Virus record (IMG/VR): IMGVR_UViG_3300034374_000672
Coordinates: 1-31,478 of that record
DNA: 31,478 nt
Direction: 5' to 3' (one strand)
DNA from: a virus
This document shows, piece by piece, positions 29,962-31,478 of this stretch (its first letter is position 1; every line of letters begins with the position of its first letter). The notes under the pieces were generated by a model. The model saw only the letters and a list, made by a program, of their open reading frames with translations. It searched no databases and was not told where the DNA came from. A program made the translations under genes and the position numbers.

Positions 29962-31478
29962 ATGTCAGTCGAGAAGTTCGCGTCCATATTCGATGGACTG
30001 AAGGAAGCTTATGGCTACTTCAAAATAGAGAAGACAGGAGCCAATGGCAAAGCCAAGGGTAAGGCAGGCGTAGTACGCGAACCTCGGACCCAAAAGCTTT
30101 GGGAGAACCACCTGTCAGGAAAGGGGAGCGGCCTTGGCATTATTCCCATCAACGAAGATAACTGTTGCAAGTGGGGTTGTATCGACATCGACCAGTATCC
30201 GCTTGACCATAAGTTAATTATTGAAAAAATTAGGCGGCTGAAGCTGCCACTTGTCGTCTGCCGTTCTAAGTCTGGCGGCGCACACTGCTTTCTGTTTTCC
30301 AAAGAGTGGGTCGAAGCAAGGGACATGCAGAAGGCTCTGCAACATATGTCCGCGGCCCTCGGTTATGGAGAGAGCGAAATATTCCCCAAGCAGGTCAAAC
30401 TGCATCTGGACCGTGGGGATGTCGGAAATTTCTTAAATCTGCCGTATTACGACCATGAAAACGGTCTGCGCTACGCATTCCTAGATGACGGTACGTCAGC
30501 GACGCTCGAAGAATTTTTTGAGCTGTACGATAAATATGCCCAAACCCCAGAAGAAGTTGTTAAGCTGCAAGTAGTAGGCAGCGGCGAGACCGAACTACTC
30601 CAGGACGGCCCGCCCTGTTTGCAGATACTTTGTAAGATTAAGATCAGCGAAGGGGGCCGAAATAACGGGCTATTCAACATCGGGGTGTATTTACGAAAAG
30701 CATATCCTGACAGTTGGGAATCCGAAATACTACGTTACAACATGGAGTACCTATCTCCGCCATTGCCATTGCCGGAGGTCAACATAGTTGCCAAGCATGT
30801 CCAGCGCAAAGACTATGCTTACAAATGCAACGACGCTCCAATCAAGGCTTACTGTAACAAAGAGCTATGCCGCACAAGGCAACACGGCGTTGGGGCCGCG
30901 GTATCTGGTGCCATCATAGCCAACCTTCGCAAATACAATTCGACACCACCTGTGTGGTTCATGGACGTCAACGGTGAGCCTCTGGAGCTAGACACAGAAG
31001 CTTTGATGAACCAGATGACGTTCCAGCGGGCTTGCATGGAGCAGCTTAACTTTATGCCGCGCTCCGTAGCCAAGCAGCAATGGGAAGGCCGCATAAGCAC
31101 CCTGCTTACTGAAATGCGGGACAACGAAAGCGCGATCATCGAAGTGGCACAAGACGCTAGTATCAGCGGTCAGTTCTATGATTACTTAGAAGAGTTCTGC
31201 CGCCATCTACAGCAAGCGCAGGATAAAGAAGAAATCCTGCTCCGCCGCCCATGGACCGATGAAGAGCAGGGCATCACTTATTTCCGCCTCAAAGACTTTG
31301 AAGCTTTCTTGCGGAAAAATAAGTTTTTTGAATACAAATCCCACAAGATTGCCCAACGCCTGCGCGACATTAACGGCGAAAGCGTTGTGTTAAAAATTAA
31401 AGGCCGTGCGGTTAGGGTCTGGCAAATACCTTCGTTCGACAGTGTCGATGTTGATATTGATCCCCCAGCATTTGGCAG
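29962..31478 (+). CDS. Archaeo-eukaryotic-type (AEP) DNA primase, 3' end outside the window
   Basis: The frame opens at ATG 29962 (AGGGGG ribosome-binding site at 29951-29956) and stays open for 505 codons to the edge. Primase motifs in order are: 'GLGIIPINED' (57-66); motif I 'CIDIDQY' with Asp75 and Asp77; motif II 'RSKSGGAHCFLF' with His108; and 'EIFPKQVKLH...GNFLNLPY' (139-161), close to the FPxQ...GN(L/W)xxLP signature of AEP enzymes of the TOTE/prim-pol type. A Cys cluster (289, 298, 303) in 'YKCNDAPIKAYC' and 'CRTRQHG' may bind zinc or Fe-S. The enzyme would make primers for replication. A fused helicase beyond the edge cannot be excluded. Confidence 0.78.
   Translation, partial: MSVEKFASIFDGLKEAYGYFKIEKTGANGKAKGKAGVVREPRTQKLWENHLSGKGSGLGIIPINEDNCCKWGCIDIDQYPLDHKLIIEKIRRLKLPLVVCRSKSGGAHCFLFSKEWVEARDMQKALQHMSAALGYGESEIFPKQVKLHLDRGDVGNFLNLPYYDHENGLRYAFLDDGTSATLEEFFELYDKYAQTPEEVVKLQVVGSGETELLQDGPPCLQILCKIKISEGGRNNGLFNIGVYLRKAYPDSWESEILRYNMEYLSPPLPLPEVNIVAKHVQRKDYAYKCNDAPIKAYCNKELCRTRQHGVGAAVSGAIIANLRKYNSTPPVWFMDVNGEPLELDTEALMNQMTFQRACMEQLNFMPRSVAKQQWEGRISTLLTEMRDNESAIIEVAQDASISGQFYDYLEEFCRHLQQAQDKEEILLRRPWTDEEQGITYFRLKDFEAFLRKNKFFEYKSHKIAQRLRDINGESVVLKIKGRAVRVWQIPSFDSVDVDIDPPAFG

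Noticed and set aside
1-31478. tRNA genes, rRNA, integrase, insertion sequences or attachment sites
   Set aside because: Reading both strands I saw no cloverleaf, recombinase motif or terminal inverted repeat that would support any of them.

Overview
The window looks like a contiguous piece of a tailed-phage genome, probably a marine podovirus-type phage of a proteobacterium. The reasons are: a long co-directional late block with 1- or 4-base stop/start overlaps (TAATG, ATGA); virion proteins whose sequence style I recognise from uncultured marine phages; an intramolecular-chaperone tail fibre; a virion transglycosylase; and a replication block with a virus-type primase. I see no bacterial housekeeping, rRNA, tRNA, integrase or insertion-sequence genes. 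An HMO-2011-like (SAR116 phage) affiliation is possible, but this is inference from memory. No host can be assigned.

Layout. Bases 3-98 are the end of a virion protein, probably the major capsid protein, followed by a strong rho-independent terminator (156-186). Bases 299-1736 hold seven small genes, three of them very lysine-rich and 42-53 aa long, plus a coiled-coil/membrane protein. Bases 1733-3350 hold two head-tail adaptor-like proteins separated by a 100-aa protein. Bases 3347-9168 hold small virion proteins, a protein built of ten 22-residue repeats, and a 1314-aa tail fibre ending in a peptidase S74 chaperone. Bases 9181-13018 hold two small conserved proteins, a P22 gp10-like tail hub protein, a tail protein with a likely jelly-roll end, and a zinc-ribbon protein. 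Bases 13018-26285 hold five very large proteins, including an Ala/Gln/Gly hendecad-repeat protein, long coiled-coil proteins and an SLT transglycosylase protein. They are best read as internal core/ejection proteins comparable in role to T7 gp14-16. Bases 26314-27005 hold a membrane-anchored coiled-coil protein and a small conserved protein.

Replication region. A single minus-strand gene (27002-28447) encodes an SNF2-type helicase and meets the late block tail to tail with overlapping stop codons. Divergent from it, after a 106-bp region with two interleaved opposite-facing promoters, lie a conserved 193-aa protein, a 255-aa protein with an SSB-like acidic C-terminal tip, a terminator with a UUCG loop, and the 5' two-thirds or more of an archaeo-eukaryotic-type (AEP) primase that runs off the window end.

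The most unusual signals are: (i) a 363-bp domain duplicated inside the tail fibre, in which all 16 base differences change amino acids and none is silent; (ii) a short Gly-Gly-hydrophobic motif recurring in four otherwise unrelated virion or candidate virion proteins, with an extended version shared by two of them; (iii) a Trp-every-five-residues motif shared by two tail proteins; (iv) the fully interleaved divergent promoters; and (v) the cluster of tiny basic proteins beside the capsid gene. Functions were assigned from motifs and family memory only; no database search was run.
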